From a virus, in IMG/VR virus record IMGVR_UViG_3300027834_000284, positions 1 through 41,502 of that record: a stretch of DNA of 41,502 nucleotides. One strand, given 5' to 3'. Positions 1-8,538 of the stretch are shown piece by piece. The translations under genes and the position numbers were made by a program. The notes under the pieces are model-generated. The model made no database searches. It had not been told where the DNA came from and saw only the letters and a list, made by a program, of their open reading frames with translations. Positions within the stretch are counted from its first letter, which is position 1. Every line of letters starts with the position of its first letter.

Positions 1-63
1 TCAGCTGGTTAGAGCATCGGTTTGTGGTGCCGAGGGTCGTGGGTTCGAATCCCATCTTCCACC
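1..63 (+). tRNA. tRNA-His (GTG), 3' part
   Basis: The window opens inside the D-arm, so about the first dozen bases of the tRNA are missing. The anticodon stem TCGGT/GCCGA encloses a 7-nt loop with anticodon GTG, which reads His codons. The T-arm contains GTTCGAA, and the acceptor 3' strand CTTCCAC is followed by discriminator C at 63, as expected for bacterial tRNA-His. No CCA is encoded. The gene is the probable integration target of the prophage. Confidence 0.93.
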
Positions 64-64
64 C
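1..64. other. Probable prophage attachment site in the 3' part of tRNA-His
   Basis: The serine integrase gene lies immediately beside the tRNA and its reading frame ends inside it. This is the arrangement expected of an element integrated into a tRNA gene. The tRNA 3' half is intact, as would be needed to restore gene function. The exact core is unknown because the opposite attachment site is not in the window. This is inference from position, not from a visible direct repeat. Confidence 0.45.
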
Positions 65-1617
65 TTGAAAGGACTAGACGAAAATTCTAGTCCTTTTTTC
101 GTTTTATCAATTATACAATTCTTTATACTTCTGTTACTTACATCAAAAAATTGATTAATATAAGCGGTTCGAACTTTTCTATTATCCTTATCTATTGATA
201 TCCCTTCAGGAAACACAGCTTTCAGCAGCCTTGACTTAGCTAAGTTGTCTGAGGTGGAATATATTGAATGAATATTTAGTAGTGGTTCGAACTTTTCTGG
301 AGTAAAAGTATCAAAGAATGATAGATCCATAGACAATTCATCACGCTTTAATTTATACTCCAATTTTTGATTACTTAACTTATAAGTTAATTCGTTGTAT
401 TTCGGAGCCTCTATTTCATCATCCAGAAACTTCTGTTCCAAGTTATCCATTCGCTTTTCTATACGCTTCAATTCGGCATCACAAACAGATCGCTCAGCGA
501 GGATCTGCAAACGCTTCTCATCGGCCACCTCCAACACCATATCCACCATGCCATTATTGTCAAAACTCAGGTTTCGCATTAATTCAGACACCAAGTTATG
601 TGCAAAATCAACATTGATGTTCTTCCGATTCTTACCTGTAGTATGGTAATAGGAGTATCTGCTGCCATTTCTAGATCTACTCTTACTAGCAGTCATTTTC
701 TTATTGTCCTCGCTCAGCAATAATCCCTTCAGATAATACTCCGAACGCTGCTGTTCATCAAGTGTCCAGGTTCTACCCAAATTAGGACCAGGCTTTCCAT
801 TCAATATTTCCTGCACTAGGTTATACTCATCCAAAGTAATGATGCCTTCATGCTTGCCTTTCACAATTTCTTCAGGCAAAAAGTTGTGCGCTTTGCAATT
901 CACATAACCTGCGTACACTATGTGAGTAAATATATTATAGAAGACATTCTTTTGAATGCCTAATCTACTCTTGTATTCATGAAACAACTCACCTCTATTT
1001 TCACCTGCAATAAATCGATCAATGATTTCCCTCACCAATTTCCCTTTAACAGGATCAGGCACCATCAACTTTCTTTCATTCCCTGATCGGGTTTTTTCTC
1101 CTGTAGAAATACGAGTATATCCCACTGGTGTAGATGCCGTGAAGTATCCATTCCTTTGAGCTTGAGCAATGCCATTTTTAGTACGCTGACTAATATTCAA
1201 AGATTCTGAATGAGCACTCGTAGCGTACATCCCCAGAAAGTTTGGCCACATCGATTGTGAGAAATCAATCAGCTGATAGACAGCATTCACTTCCACGCCC
1301 AATTCCAAAAATTGACGAACTGTAGCAAAGTGCATCTCCGTATTTCGACCAAATCTGTCCCACTTTTCGATGAAAAGATAATCAACCTGTGATCGAGTTC
1401 CTTTTTGATTTCTACAGATTTCGAATACTTTGTTCAATTGATTTCGATCAAAGGTAGTTCCGGAGATCACATCGAAATATGTGCCTACTATCTGACAACC
1501 CTGAGTAAAGGGATGGGATTCGATTTGATTGATTTGGTACTCGATGGAGTTTCCTGATTGGTGCTGCTCTTCGGTGCTACAACGAGCGTAGATGATTGCG
1601 TTCTTTCTTTTTTCCAT
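1..1617 (-). CDS. Large serine recombinase (phage integrase)
   Basis: This 538-aa protein would catalyse site-specific integration and excision through a phosphoserine DNA link. The N-terminal resolvase domain (about residues 6-150) carries the YARCS motif with catalytic Ser14 and the conserved EKWDRFGRN segment. A recombinase domain (about 155-260) and a long coiled coil (about 375-445) follow. The zinc-ribbon position (about 290-335) has lost its cysteines: LLLSEDNKKM and YYHT stand where CxxC and YYxC are usual. The last 20 or so residues (ending PQTDALTS) are encoded by the antisense strand of tRNA-His, so the C-terminus would differ between integrated and free phage if crossover occurs in the tRNA. 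It is the last gene of the leftward early region. Confidence 0.93.
   Translation of the reverse strand: MEKRKNAIIYARCSTEEQHQSGNSIEYQINQIESHPFTQGCQIVGTYFDVISGTTFDRNQLNKVFEICRNQKGTRSQVDYLFIEKWDRFGRNTEMHFATVRQFLELGVEVNAVYQLIDFSQSMWPNFLGMYATSAHSESLNISQRTKNGIAQAQRNGYFTASTPVGYTRISTGEKTRSGNERKLMVPDPVKGKLVREIIDRFIAGENRGELFHEYKSRLGIQKNVFYNIFTHIVYAGYVNCKAHNFLPEEIVKGKHEGIITLDEYNLVQEILNGKPGPNLGRTWTLDEQQRSEYYLKGLLLSEDNKKMTASKSRSRNGSRYSYYHTTGKNRKNINVDFAHNLVSELMRNLSFDNNGMVDMVLEVADEKRLQILAERSVCDAELKRIEKRMDNLEQKFLDDEIEAPKYNELTYKLSNQKLEYKLKRDELSMDLSFFDTFTPEKFEPLLNIHSIYSTSDNLAKSRLLKAVFPEGISIDKDNRKVRTAYINQFFDVSNRSIKNCIIDKTKKGLEFSSSPFKGGRWDSNPRPSAPQTDALTS
68..99. terminator. Rho-independent terminator between tRNA-His and the integrase
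   Basis: A perfect 11-bp stem (68-78 with 86-96) encloses a 7-nt loop and is followed by a T-run on the plus strand. The matching A-run on the left gives a U-tract on the minus strand as well. It can therefore end tRNA transcription. On the minus strand it lies inside the 3' end of the integrase frame, which is unusual. Confidence 0.85.
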
Positions 1618-1711
1618 AATTCCATAGCATTATCGACTACTAATTTAGCTAGTAATTTTTTAGTGGTTAGTATGTCGATTGATTTACTCATTATTTCTTA
1701 GCAGAAATGGC

Positions 1712-2119
1712 TTAATTGAATTTCCAAAATGATAGATTCCCCTTAACATTCATTATCGGCTCTTCATACAATTTAGCATTGTCAAGTACCCAATTGAAGG
1801 TGGTTTTACCTTTTATAGAGTTTGATTTATCAGCCCAAATACTAGGATGGTTCAATACACAATCAACTATATCAACCTCTCCAATAACTGCCGAATAAGG
1901 CAAATCGCTAAGTAATGGGAATCCATTGTTCTTATGGTTTGATTGAATAATTTTTAATTGATCAGGTGTCAATGGATGGCCTTTGCCATCAAAAATTAAA
2001 GCAGATACATGAATGTAAATCCGGCCTCTAAAATGGGTTTTCCAAGTTCTATTTTCAATGTCTTTAATTCCATGGGCAATCAAAGATGCCCATGGTTGTT
2101 TTATGCTTAATGCTTTCAT
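1712..2119 (-). CDS. ASCH-domain protein
   Basis: This 135-aa protein matches the ASCH fold from its N-terminus: SIKQPWASLIAHGIKDIENR, then a W-T-x-x-RGR-hydrophobic-HVSA strand. These are the signature loop and strand of the family. ASCH proteins are small RNA-binding or base-amidohydrolase proteins (the YqfB type hydrolyses N4-acetylcytidine). The actual substrate here cannot be read from sequence. The gene overlaps the upstream adenine methylase by 4 nt (ATGA), so the two are translationally coupled and may act in the same nucleic-acid modification or counter-defence task. Confidence 0.85.
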   Translation of the reverse strand: MKALSIKQPWASLIAHGIKDIENRTWKTHFRGRIYIHVSALIFDGKGHPLTPDQLKIIQSNHKNNGFPLLSDLPYSAVIGEVDIVDCVLNHPSIWADKSNSIKGKTTFNWVLDNAKLYEEPIMNVKGNLSFWKFN

Positions 2120-2781
2120 ATCAATTCCTCCTTTTTTAACTGTATTATTAATGCATCAAGATGATGCTTTGGCATTCGTTTAAATTTTTGTACGATGTTT
2201 TTTCGTTGCCTCTTAATCGCTTGTCGCTCTATGAAGTCCTTACCAAGCACTTCATAGTTCAAAAGCTCTAGTGTCGATACATCATAATTGGTATATAAAT
2301 TATCGTGAAACAATCCCTCTCTACTCATATAAGTAAATGTCTCGCTGTTCCAACCTTTCAAAGCATCATCATAGAGCTTACACTTTGGATGAGTGATCAT
2401 AATCTGCGACTCTAGTGAATTCATTTTATGTAGAAACTGTCGGTGGTTCTCTATGGTAAATTCGAATTTGTAATATTTTCTACCGGAGCGTCTAGTACAA
2501 AATGTATATGGTGGATCAGCGAAAACAAAGTCATGGCCACTCAATACATTTTCTTCTAGAAGATCTAGGTAATTTCTGTGAGTCACTTTATTCTTTCCGG
2601 AGTATTTCCACAGATCAGTATCCATCTCCGAGCAAGTAAAAATTGCGTCTGCAGTATATACAGAATTCTCTAGCCCGGCCATACCCATAAAAAGAGAAAA
2701 GTATCTTTCACTTTTTGGAATCCGATTGGTCAAATACTCTATGACTCCTGGTATATTTTTATTGCCGACGTAGTTTCTCAT
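2116..2781 (-). CDS. Dam-like DNA adenine N6-methyltransferase (D12 class)
   Basis: This 221-aa protein begins with YVGNKN and continues to a YFSLFMGMAGLE segment, which stands in for the D12-class AdoMet-binding motif I. The catalytic motif IV is FADPPY at about residue 87. It would transfer a methyl group from AdoMet to adenine N6. At 221 aa it is slightly short for Dam, which is common in phage versions. The target sequence is unknown. No restriction endonuclease lies beside it, so a solitary methylase for restriction avoidance or regulation is the likely role. It overlaps the ASCH gene by 4 nt. Confidence 0.88.
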   Translation of the reverse strand: MRNYVGNKNIPGVIEYLTNRIPKSERYFSLFMGMAGLENSVYTADAIFTCSEMDTDLWKYSGKNKVTHRNYLDLLEENVLSGHDFVFADPPYTFCTRRSGRKYYKFEFTIENHRQFLHKMNSLESQIMITHPKCKLYDDALKGWNSETFTYMSREGLFHDNLYTNYDVSTLELLNYEVLGKDFIERQAIKRQRKNIVQKFKRMPKHHLDALIIQLKKEELI

Positions 2782-2798
2782 TTTCTATTTACTTTTTG

Positions 2799-2822
2799 GT
2801 CACTGAGCGGAGTCGAAGTGCT
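2799..2822. repeat. REP-like element, copy 1
   Basis: On the minus strand this reads AGCACTTCGACTCCGCTCAG then TGACC. A near-identical 25-mer lies at 21423-21447, differing at two positions. It sits in the 39-nt gap between the 157-aa gene and the Dam-like methylase. The sequence type is familiar as an intergenic REP-like repeat of Bacteroidota chromosomes (from memory, not searched). Confidence 0.6.
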
Positions 2823-3294
2823 ATATAACTATTCCTAATAATTCGGCTTGATCAACATCCAAAGCCATTAATTCTTCACCAAATCCTTGAGGCATATCTT
2901 CTTCATTTTCTATATCATCAAAGTCTTTTCCGTTTTTATAACTACTTAAACCTTCAAAAGAAACCTCATAAGATATTGGACAACTGAAAGAAAAACACTT
3001 ACCAAAATAATTAATACCTAATTTTTTAAGGTGAATCTTTTGCTCATCCCAATTCATTTTTCTAGCTTTTTTAATATATTTTTTAGCAAGCCTTTTATTG
3101 CATTTAATGTTTCTCTTAGTAAGGGATAATGCAATTCTAATTTCAGGCCTTTCAATATAATTCTCTTTAGAATCTAAAAATTCGCCTTCTCTACAATCCT
3201 TGTGCTTGCATCCATAACCACTATTAATAGTGGTTGTTGAGTCAAAAAAACCGCAGTTATTACATAGTGTATTTAAGTCTGTTATAATTTCCAT
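2821..3294 (-). CDS. Hypothetical protein with a cysteine cluster
   Basis: This 157-aa protein is not recognised. Its N-terminus holds C11-x2-C14, then C29 and C34 with H31 between, a spacing that could bind zinc. A second pair, C100 and C105, lies after a basic helical stretch (residues 58-80). The C-terminus is acidic. A small zinc-binding nucleic-acid protein is possible but unproven. The gene is separated by one base from the 101-aa gene upstream, so it belongs to the primase-containing early operon. Confidence 0.75.
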   Translation of the reverse strand: MEIITDLNTLCNNCGFFDSTTTINSGYGCKHKDCREGEFLDSKENYIERPEIRIALSLTKRNIKCNKRLAKKYIKKARKMNWDEQKIHLKKLGINYFGKCFSFSCPISYEVSFEGLSSYKNGKDFDDIENEEDMPQGFGEELMALDVDQAELLGIVI

Positions 3295-3295
3295 C

Positions 3296-3601
3296 CTACA
3301 TAGTTTTAGTTTTCATTATTCTACTTACTCTCTTCCTTTTCAGCCTCTTCTTAGCCAAATAATATGGCATAATCCCTTGGTTCATTGGCACCGATTCTCG
3401 CTTCAGAATATAGCACCGGCCTTCTTCTATAAATCGAGCCAAATCATGTGGATTGGTATATTTGGTAACGTGGTAAAGATCCATCTGACCTTTACTATCA
3501 ATCAAGATGTAAGGCATTCCTATTTTTCTTCTTTCTTCATCAAAATGATAATAAGTGAAATCACTAGTCGTTGCCAGGAATAAAGTCAGTTCTGTTTTCA
3601 T
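3296..3601 (-). CDS. Hypothetical protein (101 aa)
   Basis: No family is recognised. The protein begins MKTELTLFLAT, is mixed alpha/beta in composition, and ends in a very basic tail (KKRLKRKRVSR), which suggests nucleic-acid contact. It overlaps the end of the primase-helicase gene by 4 nt (ATGA) and is followed one base later by the cysteine-cluster gene. It is therefore translated as part of the replication operon. Confidence 0.75.
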   Translation of the reverse strand: MKTELTLFLATTSDFTYYHFDEERRKIGMPYILIDSKGQMDLYHVTKYTNPHDLARFIEEGRCYILKRESVPMNQGIMPYYLAKKRLKRKRVSRIMKTKTM

Positions 3602-6600
3602 GCTGGAAAAGGTAAATCAAGGTTAGTATTATCTTTAGGTTTATCAGCTGCCGTATCCGTTGCAGCTTCTCCTTCAGGTATTGGTATATAATTATGGTCA
3701 GGACTTTCATCTTTCTCAAGCTGTACAATTTGCTTCTTAACCATCATATCGTAATCGAATGCGTAACAGCTGTGGCTTCCTGCCGATCCAAATCGTCTGC
3801 CAGATACCAGTCCAATGAAATAAGGTCTGCTCTTAAAGTATTGGCGAAGTGTAGTTTCTCCAATCACATCCATTCCTTCACGCTTTTTCACTTCCTTATT
3901 ATAGTGTTGGTACACGCTGTTCAGTCTTAAGAATAGAATACGCTTGCTATCCTTATTCTCGTAGTTCACTTTATTGCGTTCTACAGTTATTTTGAAATCG
4001 ATTGGAGATTCTATTCTAAAATCAGTTTCCTTATCGATTATTTTCTGCTCAAATAAGAATGTGATCACGTTCCAGAATTCGGTCAATCCATTACTGTCGG
4101 CTATCTGATCTGAGTTGTCGATTATTAAATCCACACACAGCTGTGTTACTTCCTGCTCCGTAAATGGAAACTCTATTTTATCCTTTAGAATTCTGAAGGT
4201 AGTAAGCAGCACAGATGTGTTACCGAAAATTCGCTCCTGGTATTGCTCTTTCTTCAGAAGATCTTTCAATATTCTCTCTGATTCAGATTGTACCGATGGT
4301 AGTCGTTGTTCAAAGTAAGCCCTGTGCTGCACTATGTCGTTCACCAAGCTGCTAATGCCAGAATTTGTCCAATTCAATATCTTGGTGTAGCGTTCTTTTT
4401 CTTCGCTCGAAAAGTTCTTGGATTGGAAAAGCAATGAAATCGTTCTTGTCGCCAATGCATTCTCCATTCTTGTTGGCATGAATTGTCCGGCATAATAGAT
4501 GGCTGAGTTTATCTTGTCGTAGCTCGTTCTATTGGTACCTACACCGCTGCCTTTTTCTCTACCTATGCCATTCCAAGCACCCATCATTCCGTTGAACACC
4601 TCTTCTCTCACATTTCGATCTTGGTACTCATCGCAAAACTGTACCGTATTGGTGTTTCTGCTCAATCTTCTCGAAAATCCCACGTGAGTGGCCTGAGTAA
4701 GATCCAATGGTGGTAGCTTATAATAGAAGAAGTTCTGCAGTATTTTCCCAAATCCAGATTTTCCTGAATCCTTTTCTCCAAATCCGCCTAACAATGGGAA
4801 AAAATCGTAGTTGGTAATAAACAAATCTCTGAATATAGCAGCAAAGTTGAATAGTATGCCAACCGTTGCCTTCTCCTGGAATACCAATACCATTTGGTTC
4901 ATCCATTGCTTCAGCGTTATTCCTGATTCTTTGTATACAAAATATCGATCGTTCTCATACAAGTCATCTCCTTCTTGATTATTTTGATGCATCACTGAGA
5001 AAGCAGGGGAGTAGTAATAATCTATTTTCTGGTTGTACTCATCTTTCGTTTGATCGATGCCTTCCAAATGCATAATGCCATACTTATTCACAGCTCTAAA
5101 CTTTCCTTCCCAATACACACCGTTCGCAAACGCATAGAAACCTTTAGGATTTTGCCCCATCGTTAAGAGCTCCAATGCAGGTTCAAATTGATCCTCGAAT
5201 CGGTATACAAATCGGTCGAAATGCTCAGTCCTGAATCCGTTCTGAGTTAAGAACATGAATCCGCCAATTTTGAACAAGTATTTTTTAAACTCGTTGAAGT
5301 TGGCCAACATTTCACTGTCAAAATCAATCAGCTTTTTCTTCCCTCTCACATTCACAATCTCGCAGAGTCGCTTGTTTTCTTTATCACCTTGTATATGGAA
5401 GAGTGGCTCTAACTTGAAAGTGGTGCCTTCAAAAAAATATTTGTCTTTAATATTCTGAAAAAAGTATTGATTTCCTACAGTTACAAATCCATATCCTTCC
5501 ATGAATTCTTTTTCATCAGCACCATCGGGCAGCTGTATGCCACGCATGCTCATTTTGCCGTTCTTGCTATCTTTCTCCTTTTCCTCCTGGTCCCGTTCCT
5601 CTAGTTTGGCTATTTCATTTTTCAATGCAACCACCGTTACCTTTATGGCCTTAGATATTTGCTTGATGTACTCCGTACGCTTTACTTCATTTCTAATTAG
5701 ATAAAGTGTAGTAGCTATTTCGGTCACCGCCCTCGATTTCTTATAAGGATCAGTTTCCGGTACTTCTTTCACTTCTCTAGCTGTCTCTGCTTTTATCCGG
5801 TTAATTTCATCAGCTATACTTTTGTTGTTTTCTTTGGCAGCTTTCAGATCATCGCCTTCCAAATTTTTTAGGTCGATTACTTCATCCTTTATTAAATCAA
5901 TCTGCAGATTTGCCGTTTCCTTAATTTCTGCGATGTCTGAATCGTAGCGGTCACGCTTAAAGTCATATTGGCTCACTTTCCAGTCTATTGCATCATACTT
6001 GTTGGAATTGATCCAAGTTCCCACATCCAATTGAGTTTTAGAAAAACTATCAGGATCCTCTCCTTCCGGAAGTATGCAAATGGCCACATTCAGTCCTACA
6101 GCTAAGCAAGTATCTATATCCCGAATGGCAGCTTTCAGTCCTGCAGCATCACCATCCCTCAGTATTATTATCTCAGTGGCATACTTCTTTATCAGTGCAG
6201 CTTGTATCGGAGTCAAGGCAGTTCCGCAAGATGCTACGGTGTTTTCACATCCATGTTGGTGCATGGCCACCACGTCTGTATATCCCTCTGTCAGAATAGC
6301 TGTTCCTGTTTTGGCAATGATGTGCTTTGCCTGGAACAAACCATACAATACAGCCGATTTATCGTAGACCAAGCTAGTAGGAGAATTCAGGTATTTAAAA
6401 GCCTTATCCAGTTTTTCATCATTACTCTGTCTGCCACCAAATCCAACTACAGCACCTTTTTCATTATGTATAGGAAACATGATCCTGTTCCGGAACACAT
6501 CGTAACTGCTATCGCTTTTGGTCTTGGAAAGCCCCAATTCTTTAGTTATACCTAACGTGCCATGCTCAATAGCCCATCTGGTTAATTTATTCTGATCATC

Positions 6601-7077
6601 GTTGTATCCGATTTGGAAAGTAATCAGGCTCTCTTCAGAATAGCCTCTATCCACAATCATTTGCTTAGCCCAATGGTCAGGCTTCAATGTTCTGTAGCTC
6701 CCCACAAAACCTCTAGATGCTGTTTCCAATACCTTGTACATTTCAGCCTTGGTATCATGAGCTCGTTGCTGATCAGGAGAAAGCTGTTCTTTATCCAAGA
6801 ACATATTGTGGATCTGAGCTACAATTTCAACCGCCTGAATAAACTCTACTTTTCGAGTCAGCATTATGAATTTTATACCGTCGCCACCTTCGCCACAGCC
6901 AAAGCATTTAAATATTTGTTTGGCAGGAGACACCACGAAAGATGCAGTTTTCTCGTTATGGATCGGGCAACAACCTTTGTAATTGCTCCCTTCTTTTTTC
7001 AAATCGGTGCTATCCTGTATCGTTCTAACAATGTCGGCAGCTCTAACCCGATCTATGCTTGCATCTGTGTATCCCAT
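3598..7077 (-). CDS. Fused DNA primase-helicase (CHC2 zinc finger, TOPRIM, P-loop ATPase)
   Basis: This 1159-aa protein is the replication enzyme of the phage. A CHC2 zinc finger is formed by C37-x2-H40-x17-C58-x2-C61. The DnaG-like catalytic core has the TOPRIM acid E264 (LTEGYTD) and the RDGD pair D308/D310. A charged linker (about 380-510) follows. The C-terminal half has a Walker A motif GEKDSGKS (767-774) and a Walker B-like VQFCDEYQ (812-819), consistent with a helicase ATPase. It would synthesise primers and unwind the fork. The length is about twice that of DnaG, as expected for a bifunctional phage enzyme. The acidic tail ends in DLPFPA. Two small genes precede it in the same operon. 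Confidence 0.93.
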   Translation of the reverse strand: MGYTDASIDRVRAADIVRTIQDSTDLKKEGSNYKGCCPIHNEKTASFVVSPAKQIFKCFGCGEGGDGIKFIMLTRKVEFIQAVEIVAQIHNMFLDKEQLSPDQQRAHDTKAEMYKVLETASRGFVGSYRTLKPDHWAKQMIVDRGYSEESLITFQIGYNDDQNKLTRWAIEHGTLGITKELGLSKTKSDSSYDVFRNRIMFPIHNEKGAVVGFGGRQSNDEKLDKAFKYLNSPTSLVYDKSAVLYGLFQAKHIIAKTGTAILTEGYTDVVAMHQHGCENTVASCGTALTPIQAALIKKYATEIIILRDGDAAGLKAAIRDIDTCLAVGLNVAICILPEGEDPDSFSKTQLDVGTWINSNKYDAIDWKVSQYDFKRDRYDSDIAEIKETANLQIDLIKDEVIDLKNLEGDDLKAAKENNKSIADEINRIKAETAREVKEVPETDPYKKSRAVTEIATTLYLIRNEVKRTEYIKQISKAIKVTVVALKNEIAKLEERDQEEKEKDSKNGKMSMRGIQLPDGADEKEFMEGYGFVTVGNQYFFQNIKDKYFFEGTTFKLEPLFHIQGDKENKRLCEIVNVRGKKKLIDFDSEMLANFNEFKKYLFKIGGFMFLTQNGFRTEHFDRFVYRFEDQFEPALELLTMGQNPKGFYAFANGVYWEGKFRAVNKYGIMHLEGIDQTKDEYNQKIDYYYSPAFSVMHQNNQEGDDLYENDRYFVYKESGITLKQWMNQMVLVFQEKATVGILFNFAAIFRDLFITNYDFFPLLGGFGEKDSGKSGFGKILQNFFYYKLPPLDLTQATHVGFSRRLSRNTNTVQFCDEYQDRNVREEVFNGMMGAWNGIGREKGSGVGTNRTSYDKINSAIYYAGQFMPTRMENALATRTISLLFQSKNFSSEEKERYTKILNWTNSGISSLVNDIVQHRAYFEQRLPSVQSESERILKDLLKKEQYQERIFGNTSVLLTTFRILKDKIEFPFTEQEVTQLCVDLIIDNSDQIADSNGLTEFWNVITFLFEQKIIDKETDFRIESPIDFKITVERNKVNYENKDSKRILFLRLNSVYQHYNKEVKKREGMDVIGETTLRQYFKSRPYFIGLVSGRRFGSAGSHSCYAFDYDMMVKKQIVQLEKDESPDHNYIPIPEGEAATDTAADKPKDNTNLDLPFPA

Positions 7078-7079
7078 GT

Positions 7080-7274
7080 TTAGTATTCCTCTCTTTTTTG
7101 AATGTCAGTAATTTCGCTATCAGCAGCATCAGCCATTTCTTGTAGAATATTTATTCGCTGCTGCAGCTCTTTTTTATCGGCTCCTACTTTTTTCATCTGT
7201 CGCTTCAAAGCATTAATAGTATTAATGTGCGATAAGTATGTTTCCTTTAAATAGGGGGTTGCTGTTATAGTCAT
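7080..7274 (-). CDS. Small coiled-coil protein (64 aa)
   Basis: The protein is almost wholly helical, with heptad-like spacing from about residue 14 to 60 (INALKRQMKK, then LQQRINILQEM). It has no recognised family. It starts 4 nt inside the upstream 61-aa gene and ends 2 nt before the primase-helicase start, so it is tightly coupled to replication. A primase-helicase partner or loader is possible on position only. Confidence 0.7.
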   Translation of the reverse strand: MTITATPYLKETYLSHINTINALKRQMKKVGADKKELQQRINILQEMADAADSEITDIQKREEY

Positions 7275-7456
7275 GGTTCAATATCTTTTAGCATTAAAAA
7301 TTTTCTTTTTTGAGGTATGGACTCATTCTCCGATTCTCCTCTATCCAACTTAGAATTAGCCAACAGAATCAATTCAAATAATTCTGTCTCATCGCAAGCC
7401 TCTACAAATTGTGATGGTGTGATTTCTAAATGATATATTTTTTGAATTTTAGGCAT
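7271..7456 (-). CDS. Hypothetical protein (61 aa)
   Basis: The start chosen is the ATG of MPKIQKIYHLEITP at 7456. The frame is open to 7543, but the extra 29 residues are hydrophobic noise lying over the end of the upstream gene. With the shorter start the two genes overlap by 8 nt (ATGCCTAA), a normal coupling. The protein has an acidic central helix (FVEACDETELFELI) and no recognised family. Confidence 0.65.
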   Translation of the reverse strand: MPKIQKIYHLEITPSQFVEACDETELFELILLANSKLDRGESENESIPQKRKFLMLKDIEP

Positions 7457-7760
7457 TGATGGTAGGTTTATAATAATGTATAACAGGATGAATAACAAGG
7501 ATTCCAACTTGATGTACTCCAATAAAGGTTGTTTTGTCATCATTACTCAGGTTGGGTGTCCAGTTTGTGAATGTTAGCTCTTTGCACGCTGGGTTCGCCG
7601 CATGAACTTGGTCAAGCTCTTTTTTTACATCTGCTATAAATTGGCCTAAATCGGCATCATCTATTAAAACAGCATTGTATTTTCGAATGGCATTTTTCCA
7701 ATCTTTATGCAGTCTATTCTTATCTACATATCCGGCATCTTTTAATCTTGTGAAATACAT
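7449..7760 (-). CDS. Hypothetical protein (103 aa)
   Basis: Not recognised. The sequence has a helical basic N-terminus (YVDKNRLHKDWKNAIRKYNA) and a beta-rich C-terminus (TTFIGVHQVGILVIHP). It lies in the early operon 18 nt downstream of the interrupted J-domain gene and overlaps the next gene by 8 nt. Confidence 0.65.
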   Translation of the reverse strand: MYFTRLKDAGYVDKNRLHKDWKNAIRKYNAVLIDDADLGQFIADVKKELDQVHAANPACKELTFTNWTPNLSNDDKTTFIGVHQVGILVIHPVIHYYKPTINA

Positions 7761-7778
7761 ATCTCTAATTTTTTAAGG

Positions 7779-8495
7779 TTAATATCTTCTTCTTCTGTCT
7801 GAATGAAAGTTTGGTGCAGAGAAACCACCAGTATACATTTCTTGAAATTGCTTTAATTCGTCTATTATTCTATCTTCATCCACCTTATCTACTTCATATG
7901 AAAAGCCTTTAATCACTTTCAATAATTCGTTGATTTTGGACTGTTCGTTGTGGTGCTGATTAATAGAAGCTTCTACACTTTTCTTCTGAGCTGATAAATA
8001 CTCCGACATGATGCTAGATTTATCGCTGTCTTTTATTTTTAATCGTTTGGCTATTTCAGAAATTCTAGTCTGCTTTTCGGTGAGGTTTTCCAACTCCGTT
8101 TCAATTTGCTCCAATCCTTCTTTAGCGCATTGTTTAAACACTTCGCTCAAATCTTTTTTAGCTACATCAATTCCATATTTTGGGTTGAGAACCATATTCA
8201 TCACATCATTTATAAACTTGATGAAGTAGCCTTCTTTATTCTCAGTAGCTCCTTTTATTTTACCTGTAGTGTCATAATGCTGCCTTCTTTCCGGATCGCT
8301 CAACACTTGATACGCATTACTCAATTCTGCCATTTCTGCATCAGTGCCTCCTTTGTCCGGATGCAGCTATTTAGCCTTCGATTTGTAGGCTATTTTTATG
8401 GCAGTAATCATTGCATCTTTTGCCACTCCTAATACTTCATATAAATTTCTCAATGCTTCTAATTTTTTAAGGTTGTAAATTGAAGTACCAGGCAT
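7779..8495 (-). pseudogene. DnaJ-like J-domain protein interrupted by an in-frame amber codon
   Basis: Reading from ATG at 8495 gives MPGTSIYNL, then LYEVLGVAKDAMITAIKIAY (J-domain helices I-II). A TAG at 8367-8369 follows YKSKAK, and the frame continues without a shift through LHPDKGGTDAEMAELSNAYQ (HPD loop, helix III) to residue 238. The HPD motif that stimulates Hsp70 ATPase lies two codons past the stop. The stop replaces a position usually held by Lys or a similar residue; AAG to TAG is one base. The downstream part is a charged, coiled-coil C-terminal region of about 150 residues, still open. It is either a recent pseudogene, a sequencing error, a downstream restart at ATG 8333 (which would lose HPD), or readthrough. 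Confidence 0.75.
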
Positions 8496-8538
8496 TCATT
8501 CGTGCCTGATTCTTCTGTTGGTTTTCTTGGCTCACCGT

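Noticed and set aside
395-649. Plus-strand frames over minus-strand genes (integrase, primase, tape measure, terminase and others)
   Set aside because: They are antisense readings of well-supported genes, with no promoter, no recognisable domain and serine/leucine-rich shadow composition.
1488-1691. 67-aa frame upstream of and overlapping the integrase
   Set aside because: About two thirds of it lies over the integrase start in another frame. Only the first 25 residues are outside, and composition after that is the Ser/Thr-rich noise of an out-of-frame reading.
7457-7543. 29-residue N-terminal extension of the 61-aa gene
   Set aside because: It would overlap 95 nt of the upstream gene in another frame, while the internal ATG gives a normal 8-nt overlap.
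8367-8369. Genome-wide TAG recoding in the phage
   Set aside because: Several genes in the window end at TAG with normal lengths and no extension of homology beyond, so only the J-domain gene shows a premature TAG.
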